A DNA stretch of 64,000 bases from Nonomuraea candida (GTDB lineage Bacteria > Actinomycetota > Actinomycetes > Streptosporangiales > Streptosporangiaceae), in contig NZ_JOAG01000019.1 in the NCBI RefSeq assembly GCF_000725485.1, positions 62,001-126,000 on the forward strand. Direction: 5' to 3'. A program made the position numbers and the translations under genes. Every line of letters starts with the position of its first letter. The stretch's first letter is position 1. Of the stretch, positions 9,471 through 19,005 are shown in pieces. The notes below the pieces were generated by a model. That model saw only the letters and a list, made by a program, of their open reading frames with translations. It had not been told where the DNA came from and ran no database searches.

Positions 9471-10070
9471 ATGACCATGATCACCGTTGAAGTCGTCCTG
9501 GAGACCTACGACGCGGTGGACTTCACGGCCTGGCCGATCACCGAGCCATCGGGCGACCGCCTTCTCACCCTCTCCGGCCGCATGCCTCCCGCCGACGTCG
9601 GCACGGCCATGGCCGTCCTCTTCAGCTACAACGGCATCTCCGTCACCCACGCCACCGACCTGACCGAGGCCCGGCTGGAACGGCACCTCGCCGAAGCGGA
9701 AGGCCTGATCGCCCCAGGCGGGCTGCGCTTCCGCGACACCGGCACGGGCGTCAGCATCTCGCCCGGCTGCTGCTTCGGCCTGGAGAACTGGCGGGACTGG
9801 TGGGACGTGGTACGCGGGCAGGAGACCTGGCTCGGCCACGACCCCACTCCGCACGTCACCCATGCGGGTCACGTCATCCGGCTCCGGCAGCACGAAGAGG
9901 ACCCGGCGTTCATCGAGCTCGCTCCCGGCGAGCTCGCCAGCCTGCTCACCACAGCTCAACAGGACCTCGCCGGCTTCCTCGGCCTCGCCGGACGATGGGC
10001 GGCGACCACTATCCCGGCTCTGGCAGACCGGCTCGTCCCGGCCCTCGACCAGTACTTCAAGATCTCTTGA
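9471..10070 (+). CDS. hypothetical protein, 199 residues
   Basis: Soluble protein of unknown family. Visible elements are an N-terminal beta strand (ITVEVVLETYDAV), a tryptophan-rich middle (CCFGLENWRDWWDVV) and a histidine/arginine segment (HVTHAGHVIRLRQH). The ATG at 9471 follows a purine-poor leader, with another ATG at 9477. The general look is of a small accessory protein, such as the lone immunity-type proteins common in actinomycetes, but nothing in the neighbourhood shows a toxin. Confidence 0.65.
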   Translation: MTMITVEVVLETYDAVDFTAWPITEPSGDRLLTLSGRMPPADVGTAMAVLFSYNGISVTHATDLTEARLERHLAEAEGLIAPGGLRFRDTGTGVSISPGCCFGLENWRDWWDVVRGQETWLGHDPTPHVTHAGHVIRLRQHEEDPAFIELAPGELASLLTTAQQDLAGFLGLAGRWAATTIPALADRLVPALDQYFKIS

Positions 10071-10257
10071 TGAGGGTGATGCGCGGGGGAAGGAGCCCTC
10101 GGCGAAGGAAGCTCATTCTCGTCGGCCCACACGTGGACGACTCGGACGAACTCCTCATACGTCTGGTGAACCGGGTACGTGGTCGCAGCCGGGCGCCGAT
10201 GCCGGAGCGAGTGGATCCAGGCCAGGCGAAAGGCGCCATCCCCGCTCGGTAGGGCCT
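10071..10257 (-). other. gene-free stretch with a possible coding remnant
   Basis: No gene with its own start is supported. One minus-strand frame reads AFRLAWIHSLRHRRP and then TYEEFVRVVHVWADENEL, which looks protein-like, but it lacks a start and runs into shadow sequence on both sides. It may be the stub of a decayed gene. Confidence 0.25.
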
Positions 10258-10452
10258 TTACTGTTTTCCCGGCCAGGCGGCGAGGATCTCGATACCGATC
10301 ACCCGGCCACTCTCGTCCAAGTCGAAATTCACCATGGGACTGTCCACCGTGACCGTCCGCGCCACGCCCCCGAGCGCGATCGGACCCCGCAGGTAGACGT
10401 ACGCGGCCTCCGCCTCGGGATCGTAGGTCCACGTGCCGGGATGCTCTTCCAT
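10258..10452 (-). CDS. DUF2283 family small protein
   Basis: A 64-residue protein. TWTYDPEAEAAYVYLR near the start and VNFDLDESGRVIGIEIL near the end are the two conserved blocks of DUF2283. The family is small, beta-rich, often near mobile or toxin-antitoxin genes, and of unknown function. The ATG at 10452 is preferred over the in-frame GTG at 10458. It lies in the region between the accessory genes and the tRNA-adjacent integrase scrap. Confidence 0.8.
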   Translation of the reverse strand: MEEHPGTWTYDPEAEAAYVYLRGPIALGGVARTVTVDSPMVNFDLDESGRVIGIEILAAWPGKQ

Positions 10453-10567
10453 GGTCACAGAGTCTCTGCCAGAGATAGCGACATTGTCACGACAAGCACG
10501 AAGCCCCTGAACCGATAACGCCGGATGGCCTCGCTCGCCATGGTCTAGAGGACGCCTACCTCGCCTC

Positions 10568-10963
10568 CTAGCATCCGGGCACTTCGAGCGCCAGCTCCGG
10601 GGGCGCGGTACAGATCGCCGGGTCTTCCTTGTAGACGTGGTTGTCGCGTTGCCCGGACAGGGCGGAGATGCCGAGGACCACCAGGCCGAGCACGATGAGT
10701 CCATAGACCCAGGTGCCGGCCTTGTGGTGCAGCCGAATGGCGATCGCCAGGCCGACGACGGGTGCGCCGATCCCGAGCGTGATCGCCGCGTAGATCAGCG
10801 TGTGGGCGAGATCGCCGTCTCTCGATGGGCCTGTTCCGATGACCAGGCCGTAGTAGAGGGCCGCGTACCCCAGAGACAGCGTGCCGAAGAACCACACGAT
10901 GACAAGCACAATGAGCGCTGCGCTGCCCCGGGAAAGACCGTGTTCCGGCTCCATAAGGAGCAT
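10568..10963 (-). CDS. small membrane protein, three predicted TM segments
   Basis: A protein of about 131 residues with three hydrophobic helices: ALIVLVIVWFFGTLSLGYAA, TLIYAAITLGIGAPVVGLAI and a third reading GLIVLGLVVLGISAL. A short polar tail follows with two cysteines (ICTAPPELALEVPGC). Several ATG codons cluster at the start, and ATG 10963 has a G-rich SD at best spacing. No family is recognised. Confidence 0.68.
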   Translation of the reverse strand: MLLMEPEHGLSRGSAALIVLVIVWFFGTLSLGYAALYYGLVIGTGPSRDGDLAHTLIYAAITLGIGAPVVGLAIAIRLHHKAGTWVYGLIVLGLVVLGISALSGQRDNHVYKEDPAICTAPPELALEVPGC

Positions 10964-11142
10964 CATTCGCCCCCGTTCGCCCGGAAGACAGCACGGGAGA
11001 TTCACGATCCCGTGCCGAATTCCACAGTCACTAAACCTGGCAAGAAACGCAAGGTTACGGTCTGACTACTTGCTGGGCCGAGTGCATGACACCCAAGAGA
11101 GGAACCAGCGTCATGGCTCTGCAAGGCCCCATTTCCGTAGCC

Positions 11143-11208
11143 TTCGCCACGGTTTCCCGCAGGGCGGGACTCGGCCACTGGCACCCACACGAGCTTCGCC
11201 ACGGCGGC
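11143..11208 (+). pseudogene. remnant of a tyrosine-recombinase (phage-type) integrase
   Basis: One plus-strand frame reads FATVSRRAGLGHWHPHELRH, ending at 11202. This matches the conserved box II of actinomycete tyrosine recombinases (H-E-L-R-H with Arg). Sequence on both sides does not continue the domain, and the box I arginine region and the catalytic tyrosine are missing. It lies about 100 bases from tRNA-Thr, a typical integration target, so it is probably a fossil of an excised or decayed element. The 304 bases between 11006 and 11309 hold only this scrap and a terminator. Confidence 0.6.
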
Positions 11209-11260
11209 TCCCAAGGTGGCTCCCACAGCCGCCGAAGACACCGGGTGAAGCTTTGGAAGC

Positions 11261-11301
11261 AGAAGGCCCCTGACGGCGAATCGCCCGTTCAGGGGCCTTC
11301 T
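11261..11301 (-). terminator. terminator downstream of tRNA-Thr
   Basis: A perfect 13-bp stem (AGAAGGCCCCTGA at 11261-11273 with TCAGGGGCCTTCT at 11289-11301) closes a 15-nt loop. It lies 8 bases beyond the 3' end of the tRNA on the minus strand. Confidence 0.82.
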
Positions 11302-11309
11302 GGTTGCAG

Positions 11310-11382
11310 AGCCGACGAGGGGAATCGAACCCCTGACCTTCTGTTTACAAGACAGATGCTCTGCCGATTGAGCTACGTCGGC
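11310..11382 (-). tRNA. tRNA-Thr (anticodon TGT)
   Basis: A 73-base cloverleaf on the minus strand. The 7-bp acceptor stem is GCCGACG/CGTCGGC, the D arm is GCTC...GAGC, and the anticodon stem TCTGT/ACAGA closes the loop CTTGTAA. The T arm is GGGGTTCGATTCCCC. The TGT anticodon reads ACA/ACG threonine codons. It lies 20 bases behind the rlmB stop on the same strand, and CCA is not encoded. Confidence 0.97.
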
Positions 11383-11402
11383 ACGGCCTACCAGTGTAGA
11401 CG

Positions 11403-12368
11403 CTAGAGGCGCCTGTGACGAGCGACCTCATACAGTGCCACCCCGGCCGCCACTCCCGCGTTGAGTGACTCCGCGGCCGCGTGCATCGGGATGCGGGTCA
11501 CCACGTCGCAGTGCTCGCGCACCAGCCGTGACAGCCCCTTGCCCTCCGAGCCCACGACGACCACCAGGGGCTCGGTCAGCAGGTCGACGTCGCCGATGTC
11601 GGTTTCGCCGGCGCCGTCGAGGCCGATCACGAAGAGGCCGGCCTCGCGGTATTCGCGCAGGGCCGCCGTCAGGTTGGCGGCGCGAGCCACGCGCAGGGTG
11701 GCGAGGGTGCCGGCGGAGGTCTTCCAGGCGCCACCCGTGACGCCGGCGGAGCGGCGGGACGGGATGAGCAGGCCGTGGGCGCCGAAGGCGGTGGCGGAGC
11801 GGGCGATGGCGCCCAGGTTGCGGGGGTCGGTGACCGAGTCGAGGGCGACGATGAGGGGCGCCTCTGCGGCTTCGTGGGCCAGCTCCACCAGCTCCGACGG
11901 GTGCGCGTAGTCGTAGGCCGGGATCTGGAGGGCGATGCCCTGGTGGACGGCGCCTTCCGTCAGGCGGTCGAGCTTGTCGCGGGTGGTCTCGAGCAGGGCG
12001 ATGCCGCGCTCGGCCGCGATCTTGATGGAGTCGCGTACGCGGTCGTCGTTGTCGATGCGCTGCGCCACGTAGAGGGCGCCGGCCGGCACCCCGGCCTGGA
12101 GCGCCTCCAGCACCGGGTTGCGGCCGCCGATGTATTCGGGGGCGTCTTCCGAGCGCCGCTGCCCCTTGGCGGGCGCGGCGCGGCGGGCGCCGCCGCGCTC
12201 CTCGCGCGCGATGCGCTCGGTCCGGGCCTTGTCTTTGTACCAGTGCCGCATCTCGGCGGGCGGGGTCGCGCCTCTGCCCTCCAGCGACCGGCGGCCCTGC
12301 CCCCCGGTGCCTTTGGACGGGCCCTTCTTCTTCGCGGGCCTGCCCGAAGCCCTACCGCCTGCTGCCAT
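11403..12368 (-). CDS. rlmB: 23S rRNA (guanosine-2'-O)-methyltransferase RlmB (SpoU/TrmH family)
   Basis: A 321-residue SPOUT methyltransferase expected to methylate the 2'-O of G2251 in 23S rRNA. A basic, low-complexity extension (residues 1-70) precedes the substrate-binding domain (YIGGRNPVLEALQAG). The trefoil-knot SPOUT domain has the three family motifs: NLGAIARSA, SEGKGLSRLV and IPMHAAAESLNAGVAAG. ATG 12368 is the start that fits family length. It follows cysS in the usual actinomycete order and precedes tRNA-Thr. Confidence 0.95.
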   Translation of the reverse strand: MAAGGRASGRPAKKKGPSKGTGGQGRRSLEGRGATPPAEMRHWYKDKARTERIAREERGGARRAAPAKGQRRSEDAPEYIGGRNPVLEALQAGVPAGALYVAQRIDNDDRVRDSIKIAAERGIALLETTRDKLDRLTEGAVHQGIALQIPAYDYAHPSELVELAHEAAEAPLIVALDSVTDPRNLGAIARSATAFGAHGLLIPSRRSAGVTGGAWKTSAGTLATLRVARAANLTAALREYREAGLFVIGLDGAGETDIGDVDLLTEPLVVVVGSEGKGLSRLVREHCDVVTRIPMHAAAESLNAGVAAGVALYEVARHRRL

Positions 12369-12497
12369 GTCATCAAGGGTACTCGGGCCGTGACCCGGCT
12401 CGGCCCATGCCGGAACAACCTCCACCGGGTTCCGGGATTCAACAAAAATCACGGCAAGTCCGTCTGGGGGTGACAAAGCATGGAAAGGCGATGACAC

Positions 12498-12759
12498 GTG
12501 AAAGACGACCCCCGCTTCACGGAGTTCGTCGCGGAGCGGGCCGTCGGGGCTGGGCCAGGGCCGCTTCATGGCCATCGACCTGCGTGGACGCTCCACGGGC
12601 CAGGCCCTGCTCGACCTGGCCACGGGCCGGTCGGGCGACCTGGGCCTGCGGCCCGACGCCAAGGGGCAGATGATCAGCGTCCGCCCGGGCAACGACCGGC
12701 TGGTGGCCTACGAGATCAAGGGCCAGTACGTGATCATCGACCTGGCGCGGGTGAACTGA
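12498..12759 (+). pseudogene. small hypothetical gene with an apparent +1 frameshift
   Basis: GTG 12498 opens KDDPRFTEFVAERAVG. The frame then becomes nonsense, while a second frame carries LGQGRFMAIDLRGRSTGQ and runs to a stop at 12759. Removing one G from the GGGG run at 12546-12549 joins the two into one protein of about 86 residues. Either the gene is broken or the run holds a sequence error. An alternative is that only the 63-residue ORF from ATG 12568 is real. The function is unknown. Confidence 0.55.
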
Positions 12760-12781
12760 CCCCGGCTCCCGGCACGCCCAG

Positions 12782-12812
12782 GGCGTGCGGCTCAAGCGCC
12801 GAGCCGCACGCC
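12782..12812. terminator. bidirectional terminator between cysS and the small ORF
   Basis: A perfect 12-bp stem (GGCGTGCGGCTC at 12782-12793 with GAGCCGCACGCC at 12801-12812) closes a 7-nt loop. It lies between the converging genes. A second, weaker copy of the hairpin is in the next repeat unit. Confidence 0.75.
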
Positions 12813-12862
12813 TTCAAGGTGCGTCAGCGGCTCAAGCGCCGAGCCGTGCGTCTTCAGGTGTG

Positions 12863-12869
<7 letters not shown>
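12791..12869. repeat. 39/40-bp repeat spanning the cysS stop codon
   Basis: Units at 12791-12830 and 12831-12869 are about 90% identical and end in GTCAGCGG. On the minus strand that ending holds the cysS TGA at 12863-12865, so a copy of the stop lies 39 bases further on. The unit also contains the terminator stem. Confidence 0.88.
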
Positions 12870-14254
<1,385 letters not shown>

Positions 14255-14297
14255 GAAGGCAAGGCTAACGCCTCGACGGCGCAATCAGGTCGATAAA

Positions 14298-14684
14298 TCA
14301 GCCCCGCAGGAAGACCCTGTCCGGAGAGATCCGTACAATGAGCCGCTCGGCGCCCGGTTTGTCCTGCCACGAGCGCCCCTGGTACTTCTGCGACAGCTCC
14401 TCGATGAGCGCGCCCTCCGGGTCGGGCGTCATGGTCACCCGCCCGCGGATCTCCACGTAGCGGTACGGATTGTCCGGGTCCATCACCAGCAGGCTGGCGC
14501 GCGGGTCGCGCTCGTAGTTGCGCGGCTTCACGCGCCCCTTCACGGTGGAGAACACGACGTCGTCGCCGTCCGTACGGATCCACACCACCGACGACTGGGG
14601 CCCGCCGTCGGCGTTGAGACTCGTCACGGTTGCGAAATTCGGCGCGTCCAGGAGTTTCCGGACATCTTCCGACAGCTCTGCCAT
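14298..14684 (-). CDS. PPOX-class F420-dependent oxidoreductase
   Basis: A 128-residue split-barrel flavoprotein of the pyridoxamine 5'-phosphate oxidase fold. [20 protein letters not shown] followed by [20 protein letters not shown] is the start of the F420-binding subgroup common in actinomycetes. The [18 protein letters not shown] block is also typical. Likely roles are reduction or detoxification with F420H2; the substrate is not deducible. ATG 14684 is used, and the frame extends beyond it without support. Confidence 0.85.
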   Translation of the reverse strand: MAELSEDVRKLLDAPNFATVTSLNADGGPQSSVVWIRTDGDDVVFSTVKGRVKPRNYERDPRASLLVMDPDNPYRYVEIRGRVTMTPDPEGALIEELSQKYQGRSWQDKPGAERLIVRISPDRVFLRG

Positions 14685-14739
14685 GCTGGGCCTCCTTGAT
14701 CGGTCCTGTCCCCCATTCTTCTGTAGGCTCGAAACCGCC

Positions 14740-16029
14740 ATGGACGTGACTCCCCCCTCTGCGCTCCGACGCCTCGGCCTCGCTCTGGCCGGGCTCGCGG
14801 TCGCCGCCCTGACCGGGGCGGCCTGCGCGCTGTCGTTCGACGACCTGCGCGCGCTGGCCCTCACCGGTGAGGCCAGGCCCGACCTGGCCTTCCTCTACCC
14901 GGCGGCCTTCGACGCGTTACTGGTGGTCGCGATGATCGCCGTGCTGCTGCTGCGCCCGGCCAGGCCGCTGGTGCGCGTGCAGGCGGCGCTCGTGCTGGTC
15001 CTGCTCATCGTGGCGGCCGCGGCGGTCAACGTGGCGACGGCGCTGCGCATCGTGTTCGACGTGCGGCAGACGGCCATCGGCGTGGCGCTGGCGCCCTGGG
15101 TCATGCTGGCCCTGGCGCTGTGGTTGTGGCTGCTGCTGCTCAAGCACGTACAGGCGCGGCGCGCCGGAGCCGCCTTCGACGACCGGGACGAACGTACGGG
15201 CGCGCCGGACATCGTGCCCTTCCACCGTCCCCACCCGCGCTCCGAGACGCCGCCTCCGCTGGACACGCGGGCGCCCGAGCCCGTGCTGGAGCCCACGCCG
15301 GTGGTCGGCCCCACCGCCGCCCCCGAGACCCCGCCGGTGTCGGCGCGCGTCGCCGAGTGGCCGGTACAGGACGAGACGCCGGCCCGGGACGACACACCGG
15401 CCCGACACGAGACTCCGGTACGGGACGACACTCCCGCCCGGGACGACACACCGGCCCGAGACGACACGCCGACACGGGACGACACGCCGGCACGGGACGA
15501 GAATCAGGGCCCGGACGCCGAGCGCGTTCCCGAGCCGGAACGGCCACTCGACCCCGAGCCCGCGCCACGGCACGAACCCGAGCCCGTGGCGGCCCTCGCC
15601 CCCGAGCCGGAGCCACGCCCCGAACCCGCACGGAGCCTCGACCGCGAACCAGAGCCCTACCCGCAGCCCGATCCGGAGCCCGAGCCCGAACCGCGGTACG
15701 AGCCCGAGCCCCAGCCCGAGCCCGAGCCCGGGCCGTTGAAGCGGCCCGTCCGCTGGGGGGATCGGGTCAAGCCGGCCGACGTCCTGGTCCACCCCCGCCC
15801 CGGTGACGAGGGCCACGACAAGGACGCCGACACCCAGCCGCACCCGATCGTCGAGGACGACACCCCGGACCCCGGCCACGGCCCCGAGGCCGCCGACGAC
15901 GGCGAGGGCCGCCGGCCGCGCGGGTCCGGCGACGAGATGGAGGACACCGCCCCGCACCCGGTGATCCACGACGACACCCCGGCCCCCTCAGGACGCCTCC
16001 GCAGCACCCCACGCCCGCCGGAGGGCTGA
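14740..16029 (+). CDS. DUF2637 membrane protein with long repetitive acidic/proline tail
   Basis: A 429-residue protein. Residues ~10-130 contain four hydrophobic helices in the arrangement of DUF2637, the SpdB-like family first known from Streptomyces plasmid spread genes. The rest is cytoplasm- or surface-exposed low complexity: seven hexapeptides of the type ARDDTP, then EP/PEP repeats, then an acidic tail with two HPxI-x-DDTP motifs. It is chromosomal, with no transfer genes beside it. A strong terminator follows. Confidence 0.8.
   Translation: MDVTPPSALRRLGLALAGLAVAALTGAACALSFDDLRALALTGEARPDLAFLYPAAFDALLVVAMIAVLLLRPARPLVRVQAALVLVLLIVAAAAVNVATALRIVFDVRQTAIGVALAPWVMLALALWLWLLLLKHVQARRAGAAFDDRDERTGAPDIVPFHRPHPRSETPPPLDTRAPEPVLEPTPVVGPTAAPETPPVSARVAEWPVQDETPARDDTPARHETPVRDDTPARDDTPARDDTPTRDDTPARDENQGPDAERVPEPERPLDPEPAPRHEPEPVAALAPEPEPRPEPARSLDREPEPYPQPDPEPEPEPRYEPEPQPEPEPGPLKRPVRWGDRVKPADVLVHPRPGDEGHDKDADTQPHPIVEDDTPDPGHGPEAADDGEGRRPRGSGDEMEDTAPHPVIHDDTPAPSGRLRSTPRPPEG
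15370..15495 (+). repeat. 18-bp tandem repeat inside the DUF2637 gene
   Basis: Seven in-frame units encode D/H-D/E-T-P-A/V/T-R. The DNA copies have diverged by a few bases each, so protein-level selection or an old expansion is likely. Confidence 0.9.
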
Positions 16030-16069
16030 GGAGAGCCCACCCGGGCGGAACCCGCCGTCTGGAACGCGC

Positions 16070-16109
16070 GGAAGGCCCGCCCAGGGGCGATGCCCCGGGC
16101 GGGCCTTCC
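16070..16109. terminator. intrinsic terminator behind the DUF2637 gene
   Basis: A perfect 13-bp stem (GGAAGGCCCGCCC at 16070-16082 with GGGCGGGCCTTCC at 16097-16109) encloses an inner AGGGGC-GATGCCCC hairpin. It can serve both converging transcripts. Confidence 0.85.
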
Positions 16110-16200
16110 GTGTATCCGTGCGCCGGCGGTCGCCGGCCGGACGCGGGTGCCGTGCCGTGGCTGCGTCACCAGCCGGTGACGTGCCGTGGCCCGGTCAGCG

Positions 16201-16470
16201 TCAGACTCTGGTGCCGCGTCGCAGGCCGGCCACCAGGCCGACACCGACGATCGCGAGCACCACCTGCATCACCAGCTCGATCCAGTCGATGCCGGGCGTC
16301 GTCTGGACGCCCAGCACCTGCGCGAGCAGCGTGCCCAGAAGGGCGGCCACGATGCCGACGACGATCGTGAGGATCCACCCGATGGCCTGCCTACCGGGCA
16401 GCAGCAGGCGACCGATTGCGCCAATGACGGCGCCAATCACGATGGCGCCAAGGATGGATTCGATGGTCAT
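16201..16470 (-). CDS. GlsB/YeaQ/YmgE family membrane protein (transglycosylase-associated)
   Basis: An 89-residue protein with three hydrophobic helices and the family signature GRLLLPGRQAIGWILTIVVG. This family of small inner-membrane proteins is linked to general stress in other bacteria; the mechanism is unknown. It is followed upstream by a paralogue on the same strand, 96 bases away. Confidence 0.9.
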   Translation of the reverse strand: MTIESILGAIVIGAVIGAIGRLLLPGRQAIGWILTIVVGIVAALLGTLLAQVLGVQTTPGIDWIELVMQVVLAIVGVGLVAGLRRGTRV

Positions 16471-16566
16471 GGTATGAAACCTCCCCGTGAGGGTGAGCGG
16501 TTCATCCTCACGAGAGGTGGCTACCCGATCTACGGCGATTATGCGCCGATTTGACGAAGGCGCAGG

Positions 16567-16857
16567 TCACGTCGTAGTTCGTCCGGTACGGCCCCCGCCG
16601 CGTCCCATGCCCATGCGGGTCACGAGCAGCACGCCGAGGACGGCCAGCGCGAGCTGGAGTATGTGCTCGATCCAGTCGATGCCTCTCGTGTCGGCCCAGC
16701 CGAACGCGTGCGCGATCAGTGTGCCGATCAAGGCGGCCACGATGCCGACGATGAGGGTCAAACCGATGGACATGTTCTGCCTGCCGGGCACCAGCAACCG
16801 GGCCAGCGCACCGACGATGGCGCCGATGACTACTGCGCTAACAATCGCGCCGATCAT
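16567..16857 (-). CDS. GlsB/YeaQ/YmgE family membrane protein (paralogue)
   Basis: A 96-residue paralogue of the next gene, with the same layout: LVPGRQNMSIGLTLIVGIVA in the first loop and the same DTRGIDWIEHILQ block before the last helix. The glycine/arginine tail differs. The pair is probably an old tandem duplication, since identity is moderate and the codons differ. Confidence 0.9.
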   Translation of the reverse strand: MIGAIVSAVVIGAIVGALARLLVPGRQNMSIGLTLIVGIVAALIGTLIAHAFGWADTRGIDWIEHILQLALAVLGVLLVTRMGMGRGGGRTGRTTT

Positions 16858-16929
16858 GTGCAGCTCCCCCCGAGACGTTCACATGTCAAGGGGACACCTA
16901 CCCTCTGAACAGGCAAATCACGCATAAGA

Positions 16930-16969
16930 AGGCGGCGGTCCGTACCGCGCCAGTGACGAACCGCCGCCT
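16930..16969 (-). terminator. terminator downstream of ispF
   Basis: A 10-bp stem (AGGCGGCGGT at 16930-16939 with ACCGCCGCCT at 16960-16969) and 20-nt loop lie 67 bases past the ispF stop. The remaining sequence between 16858 and 17035 shows no gene. Confidence 0.6.
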
Positions 16970-17035
16970 CCGAACTCGGCGGGCGGTCGACGCCACGCCG
17001 GGACACGCTCGCGCGTCCCTACGTAAGACGCCGTC

Positions 17036-17509
17036 TCACCGGGAAAGGTTGACGACCAGCGCCGTGGCGATGGCCGCGACGCCCTCTCCGCGCCCGGTCA
17101 GGCCCAGGCCGTCGGTGGTGGTGGCGGAGACGCTCACCGGCGCGCCCACGGCCGCGCTGAGCGCCTTCTCGGCCTCCTCGCGGCGCGGCGCCAGCTTGGG
17201 CCGGTTGCCGACCACCTGGACGGCCACGTTGCCGATCTCGTAGCCCGCGGCGCGCACCTGGCGCGCCGTCTCTTCGAGCAGGGCGGCACCCGTGGCCCCC
17301 GCCCAGCGGGGGTCGGAGGTGCCGAACAGCCGGCCCAGGTCGCCCAGGCCGGCCGCCGACAGCAACGCGTCGCAGGCCGCGTGGGCGGCCGCGTCGCCGT
17401 CGGAGTGGCCTTCGAGGCCGACCTCACCCGGCCAGTGCAGCCCGGCGAGGTTGAGCTCGCGCCCCGAGTCGCTCGATGCGAACGGGTGGACGTCGACGCC
17501 GACGCCCAC
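17036..17509 (-). CDS. ispF: 2-C-methyl-D-erythritol 2,4-cyclodiphosphate synthase
   Basis: A 157-residue trimeric zinc enzyme of the non-mevalonate isoprenoid route. The metal motif DVHPF is at residues 6-10, then [11 protein letters not shown], which carries the metal histidine and substrate contacts. Later [14 protein letters not shown] is the family signature. GTG 17509 starts 17 bases after the carD stop, so the two are cotranscribed. The IspD gene usually found beside it in other actinomycetes is not between carD and ispF here. Confidence 0.96.
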   Translation of the reverse strand: MGVGVDVHPFASSDSGRELNLAGLHWPGEVGLEGHSDGDAAAHAACDALLSAAGLGDLGRLFGTSDPRWAGATGAALLEETARQVRAAGYEIGNVAVQVVGNRPKLAPRREEAEKALSAAVGAPVSVSATTTDGLGLTGRGEGVAAIATALVVNLSR

Positions 17510-17526
17510 CCGCGGAAGATTCGTGT

Positions 17527-18009
17527 TCAGGAGTTGAGAACCTCGTCGAGCAGGGCCTCAGCCTTGTCCTCATTGGTCTTCTCGGCCAGGGCCAGCTCGC
17601 TGACCAGGATCTGGCGCGCCTTGGCGAGCATGCGCTTCTCGCCTGCGGACAGGCCGCGCTCGCGGTCCCTCCGCCACAGGTCCCGAACCACCTCGGCGAC
17701 CTTGTTCACGTCGCCGGAGGCGAGCTTCTCGAGATTGGCCTTGTAGCGACGAGACCAGTTGGTCGGCTCCTCGGTGTGCGGCATCCGAAGGACATCGAAA
17801 ACCCGCTCAAGGCCTTCCTGACCGACAACATCGCGCACGCCGACGAGTTCTGCGTTTTCGGCTGGCACCTGGACGGTAAGGTCGCCCTTGTCGACCTTGA
17901 GCACCAGGTAGGTCTTTTCCTCACCCTTGATGGATCGCTTCGTGATTGCTTCGATCCGAGCAGCCCCATGGTGGGGGTAGACGACAGTGTCGCCGACCTG
18001 GAAAGTCAT
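17527..18009 (-). CDS. carD: CarD-family transcription regulator
   Basis: A 160-residue RNA polymerase-binding regulator that stabilises open promoter complexes. The N-terminal Tudor-like RNAP-interaction domain starts [19 protein letters not shown], with the usual [17 protein letters not shown] strands. The C-terminal helical DNA-binding part holds [17 protein letters not shown] and WRRD. ATG 18009 gives the length usual for CarD. It leads the carD-ispF unit; a CarD protein is essential in mycobacteria. Confidence 0.95.
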   Translation of the reverse strand: MTFQVGDTVVYPHHGAARIEAITKRSIKGEEKTYLVLKVDKGDLTVQVPAENAELVGVRDVVGQEGLERVFDVLRMPHTEEPTNWSRRYKANLEKLASGDVNKVAEVVRDLWRRDRERGLSAGEKRMLAKARQILVSELALAEKTNEDKAEALLDEVLNS

Positions 18010-18084
18010 GTGACAAGTACCCCTTCCGCTGTACTCCAGGGTACCACGCATCCACAGCCTCCCGGAACAGTGAAATCCTCATAA

Positions 18085-18167
18085 CTGCAGGTCAAAGCCG
18101 CATATTGGGGCTTGACAAGCGCTCAACTCTATGAATCGCATTTCCGGACATAGCGAATGACCTGCAG
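18085..18167. promoter_or_regulatory. inverted repeat flanking the carD / lipoprotein promoter region
   Basis: CTGCAGGTCA (18085-18094) and TGACCTGCAG (18158-18167) form perfect 10-bp arms 63 bases apart. A TTGACA box at 18112-18117 lies between them. It could be a looped operator or chance; the divergent genes are carD and the lipoprotein. Confidence 0.4.
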
Positions 18168-18260
18168 GGGTGCGGATATGACCATGCATTGGGGTGGATA
18201 TGGTGGGCGCTGCACATCACGCACGCGCGACACCTGCGCAGAACCAAGGAGAACCCGCCC

Positions 18261-18842
18261 GTGACCAGCCGTCGCTGGAATGTCGTAGCCGCCGCGTTCT
18301 TGGCAGCCCCCGTGCTCGCCGGCTGCGCGGCTGGATTCGACGCCACCACCAACAAGCCGTACGCGCCCGCCGAGGGGCAAGTCCTGATCGCCAAGGGTCA
18401 GTACGGCCACCAGAGCGGCATTCACATCCCGCAGGCGTTCATCCTGGGCCCCGACTCCGGCGCCCAGCTCCCCTGGCGTGGCTCGGCCCCCGTCTACCTG
18501 AACATCCTCAACACCGCCGCCGCCCCCGACACGCTCACCGCGGTCTCGGCCGGCGACATGGGCACCGTGAAGATCACGGCCCCGATCCAGCTCCCCAGCA
18601 ACCAGCTGGTGAACACCGGCAAGCCCAGCCCGCAGATCATGATCGAGGCGATCCCCAAGAGCCTCAGGGGCGGCGAGACCATCAAGCTGGACCTCCAGTT
18701 CGCCAACGCCGGCCAGATCTCGATGAACGTGCCCGTGGTCACCCGCAGCCGCGAGTACAAGGACTACCCGCCGGCTCCGGGCGCCACCGCGGCCCCCACG
18801 CCCAGCCCGACGCCCTCCGCCACCGCGGAAGAGGCCCACTGA
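18261..18842 (+). CDS. lipoprotein, DUF461 / PCuAC-like
   Basis: A 193-residue secreted lipoprotein. The signal peptide ends in the lipobox APVLAGC, with Cys22 as lipid anchor. The mature part is a single beta-rich domain (VYLNILNTAAAPDTLTAVSA) like copper chaperone PCu(A)C proteins, but the His/Met copper ligands are not obvious. It ends in a Pro/Thr/Ser tail. GTG 18261 has AAGGAGA upstream. The same lipoprotein sits between phoP and carD in Streptomyces as I recall it, so the place is conserved. Confidence 0.8.
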   Translation: MTSRRWNVVAAAFLAAPVLAGCAAGFDATTNKPYAPAEGQVLIAKGQYGHQSGIHIPQAFILGPDSGAQLPWRGSAPVYLNILNTAAAPDTLTAVSAGDMGTVKITAPIQLPSNQLVNTGKPSPQIMIEAIPKSLRGGETIKLDLQFANAGQISMNVPVVTRSREYKDYPPAPGATAAPTPSPTPSATAEEAH

Positions 18843-18956
18843 GGGCCCTGAGACGCCCGTACGGCCCCCGGGAGCCCGACCGGCCTCTCCCGGGGCCCGA
18901 GCCGCCCGAAAAGCCTCGTCAAGGGGCCTGTGAGGCCGGCGAACCGAGACCCATGA

Positions 18957-18990
18957 CGAAACCCCGGTGCCACGTGGCACCGGGGTTTCG
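18957..18990. terminator. perfect 34-bp palindrome, bidirectional terminator
   Basis: CGAAACCCCGGTGCCAC is followed directly by its reverse complement. It lies between the converging lipoprotein and regX3 genes, 16 bases past the regX3 stop. Confidence 0.85.
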
Positions 18991-19005
18991 CGCGTTCCGG
19001 GACCG

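Noticed and set aside
11086..11406. A 106-residue ORF reading through the tRNA-Thr region
   Set aside because: Its end (EGNRTPDLLFTRQ) is antisense to the tRNA, a common false gene. Only the integrase scrap in its first half is meaningful.
15370..15720. Asp/Pro-rich repeat region considered as sequence artefact
   Set aside because: The frame stays open through all units, synonymous differences are present and the downstream tail is in frame, so it is a real coding repeat.
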